The notes below the pieces were generated by a model that was given only the letters and a program-made list of their open reading frames with translations, made no database searches and had not been told where the DNA came from. From a bacterium (GTDB taxonomy: Bacteria; Ratteibacteria; UBA8468; B48-G9; DTJG01), in contig JAOAAW010000019.1 of assembly GCA_026418655.1 (NCBI GenBank), positions 1-7,519 of the forward strand: a stretch of DNA of 7,519 bases, given 5' to 3'. The position numbers and the translations under genes were made by a program. Positions 6,525-7,519 of this stretch are shown here, piece after piece (within the stretch, counting starts at the first letter, position 1; the number at the start of each line of letters is the position of its first letter).

Positions 6525-6740
6525 ATGAAAGATACCCTTAAAATTCTTGATAAGTACGACAAAAAAGAAAATATTTATAAGTTAATTTTAAAGTACGCTG
6601 AAAAAGGACATAGTATTATTGCCAGTGGTGCAGGATCTATTTCTGATGATTCTTTGAACATTCTCAATGTTGTTCTTAAAGATTCAGATACGGTGAAAGA
6701 AACCGTAAAAACGAATCTACATGAAAGCAAGAATGAGTGA
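6525..6740 (+). CDS. Small 71-aa protein; possibly a divergent RNA polymerase omega subunit
   Basis: I do not firmly recognise this gene. It is a 71-aa cytoplasmic-looking protein with no signal peptide, membrane segment or cysteine. Its ATG is one nucleotide after the rplQ stop, without a strong Shine-Dalgarno sequence (only GGA at 6517-6519), so it is probably translated by coupling and belongs to the operon. Residues 15-31 (ENIYKLILKYAEKGHSI) can be laid without gaps on the omega-subunit pattern N.Y.LV..AAKRAR.L, with SGAG next where omega often has GA, and VVLKDSDTVK (49-58) lies where omega has (I)ALREI..GK. However, the family's key Lys-Arg-Ala is replaced by Glu-Lys-Gly. The position behind rpoA-rplQ would suit an RNA polymerase subunit. 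Reality of the gene is fairly likely; the omega assignment is a weak inference. Other possibility: a lineage-specific small protein. Confidence 0.65.
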   Translation: MKDTLKILDKYDKKENIYKLILKYAEKGHSIIASGAGSISDDSLNILNVVLKDSDTVKETVKTNLHESKNE

Positions 6741-6746
6741 ATACAG

Positions 6747-6842
6747 ATGCCTGATTTTTGTCAAAAAATAGCATTCTTCAAAAAGATTTCTTCTATAGAT
6801 GAGAATTATTCAAAATCTCAATACCGGAAGATTTCAATATGA
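6747..6842 (+). CDS. Possible 31-aa small ORF coupled to purD
   Basis: The 98-nt gap before purD holds an open frame from ATG 6747 (begins MPDFCQKIAFFKKIS) to TGA 6840-6842, whose stop overlaps the purD ATG as ATGA, the same junction used by three other gene pairs here. It has no good Shine-Dalgarno sequence (GAGTGA at 6735-6740 is weak), no recognisable domain and low-complexity, Lys/Ile/Ser-rich composition that AT-rich spacer could give by chance. It may be a leader-type ORF that delivers ribosomes to purD, or simply chance. A 12-codon frame from ATG 6733 also opens here and stops at 6769-6771. Confidence 0.25.
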   Translation: MPDFCQKIAFFKKISSIDENYSKSQYRKISI

Positions 6843-7519
6843 AAATTCTAGTTATAGGAAGTGGGGGTCGCGAACATGCAATATGCTGGAAGATAGCTTC
6901 TGAGGTCAGTTCTGCTACACTTTATGCACTTCCCGGTAATGGCGGAATAGGTGAAATAGCAAATCTTGTAAATATTCCATCTGATAATCTTTTGGAGATT
7001 GCATCTTTTGCAAAACAAGAAAAAATTGATTTTACGATAGTTGGACCCGAAATTCCTCTTGCTTCTGGTATCGTGGATGTTTTTCATAAGAAGAAACTGA
7101 AAATTTTTGGTCCATGCCAGAAGGCAGCTGCTCTTGAATCTTCCAAAGTATGGGCAAAAGAATTTATGAAGGAAAACAATATTCCAACCGGTAATTTTTC
7201 AGTTGCAGACAATTTTAACGATGCAAAAAGAATTGTTGAAAAAACAACATTTCCAGCAGTTATAAAGTTTGACGGACTTGCAGCCGGCAAGGGAGTTGCC
7301 ATTGCTTCAGAATCTATTCATGCAATATCTTTTCTTGAGGATATTTTTGAAAAAAACATATTTTCATCCAGAGATAACAGAGTTATTATAGAAGAGTTTC
7401 TCTCGGGTGAAGAATTATCCTATTTGGTGATCACAGATGGTGAAAGCTATGTGCCTTTGTCTCCGGCAAGAGATTATAAGAAGATTTATGATGGAGACAA
7501 AGGTCCAAATACCGGTGGT
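6839..7519 (+). CDS. purD: Phosphoribosylamine--glycine ligase (GAR synthetase), 5' part
   Basis: PurD joins glycine to phosphoribosylamine with ATP, giving glycinamide ribonucleotide, the second step of purine synthesis in the cytoplasm. The window holds the first 227 codons of about 420-430 in the family, and the frame runs off the edge. Motifs: N-terminal GSGGREHAI (7-15), LPGNGG (31-36), VGPEIPL (68-74), GP...AALESSK (91-103), ATP-grasp FPAVIKFDGLAAGKGV (138-153), EEFLSGEELS (185-194) and DGDKGPNTGG (218-227). At 209-214 it reads PARDYK where PAQDHK is more common. The ATG at 6839 is supported by the family N-terminus and by GGAAG at 6826-6830, 8 nt upstream. No promoter or terminator is visible in the preceding gap, so co-transcription with the ribosomal genes is plausible. 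Confidence 0.97.
   Translation, partial: MKILVIGSGGREHAICWKIASEVSSATLYALPGNGGIGEIANLVNIPSDNLLEIASFAKQEKIDFTIVGPEIPLASGIVDVFHKKKLKIFGPCQKAAALESSKVWAKEFMKENNIPTGNFSVADNFNDAKRIVEKTTFPAVIKFDGLAAGKGVAIASESIHAISFLEDIFEKNIFSSRDNRVIIEEFLSGEELSYLVITDGESYVPLSPARDYKKIYDGDKGPNTGG

Noticed and set aside
6756..6772. Terminator hairpin (TTTTTG-TC-AAAAA inverted repeat)
   Set aside because: The stem is almost all A-T with a tiny loop and no following T-run, which is not a credible intrinsic terminator.
6771..6800. Promoter before purD (TATAGAT at 6794-6800)
   Set aside because: The -10-like element has no matching -35: the hexamer at 17-nt spacing is GCATTC, and the nearest TTGTCA is about 30 nt away.
6848..7302. 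Minus-strand open frames opposite purD
   Set aside because: purD is clear on the + strand across the whole stretch; the minus frames have no motif or initiation signal.
1..7519. TGA recoding, mobile element, CRISPR array or defence system
   Set aside because: TGA serves as the normal stop for many conserved genes, and no transposase, long inverted or direct repeat, array or accessory enzyme is seen; the region is core housekeeping.

Overview
The window is the downstream half of a bacterial spc operon running into the alpha operon, all on the + strand, followed by a small divergent gene and the start of a purine-biosynthesis gene. The order is rpsE (3' end), rplO, secY, adk, map, infA, rpmJ, rpsM, rpsK, rpsD, rpoA, rplQ, a 71-aa ORF, possibly a 31-aa ORF, and purD (5' part). 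Every gene except the two small ORFs is recognised from hallmark motifs. The adk-map-infA insertion between secY and the S13 operon is common in bacteria. rpsD between rpsK and rpoA is also a common bacterial order, but it differs from Bacillus-type firmicutes, where rpsD lies elsewhere.

The DNA is clearly AT-rich, with many AGA/AGG arginine and ATA isoleucine codons and lysine-rich proteins. TGA ends many of the genes (rplO, secY, adk, rpmJ, rpsM, rpsD, rpoA, rplQ), so the code is standard bacterial and TGA is not reassigned. AGGAGG-type ribosome-binding sites are present. rpmD (L30), usually found between rpsE and rplO, is absent. S4 and adenylate kinase keep four-cysteine zinc sites. This suggests a low-GC bacterium of an uncultured or poorly sampled lineage. 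SecY and the 71-aa ORF recall Omnitrophota/PVC-like sequences, but that is an impression from memory and the phylum is not established.

Layout: positions 1-3361 are almost fully overlapping genes (17-bp, ATGA, ATGA, 10-bp and TAATG junctions), which points to translational coupling. Positions 3362-5210 hold short spacers of about 8-21 nt, each with a strong Shine-Dalgarno sequence. rpoA-rplQ is again an ATGA overlap. I see no convincing promoter or terminator anywhere, so one long transcript is plausible. The largest gap (6741-6838, 98 nt) contains a possible 31-codon ORF whose stop overlaps the purD start. No stretch over 300 bases lacks a gene.

Functionally the block joins ribosome assembly (L15, L36, S13, S11, S4, L17, S5), initiation (IF1), N-terminal methionine removal (Map), protein export (SecY), adenylate balance (Adk) and transcription (RpoA, perhaps an omega-like subunit). 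PurD would tie it to purine synthesis. There is no sign of a mobile element, CRISPR array, defence system or other new multi-gene system. The notable points are small: an unplaced 71-aa ORF with a faint omega-subunit pattern, an enlarged L36 zinc knuckle, an extended S13 tail, and two starts and two short genes that simple ORF calling would get wrong or miss.
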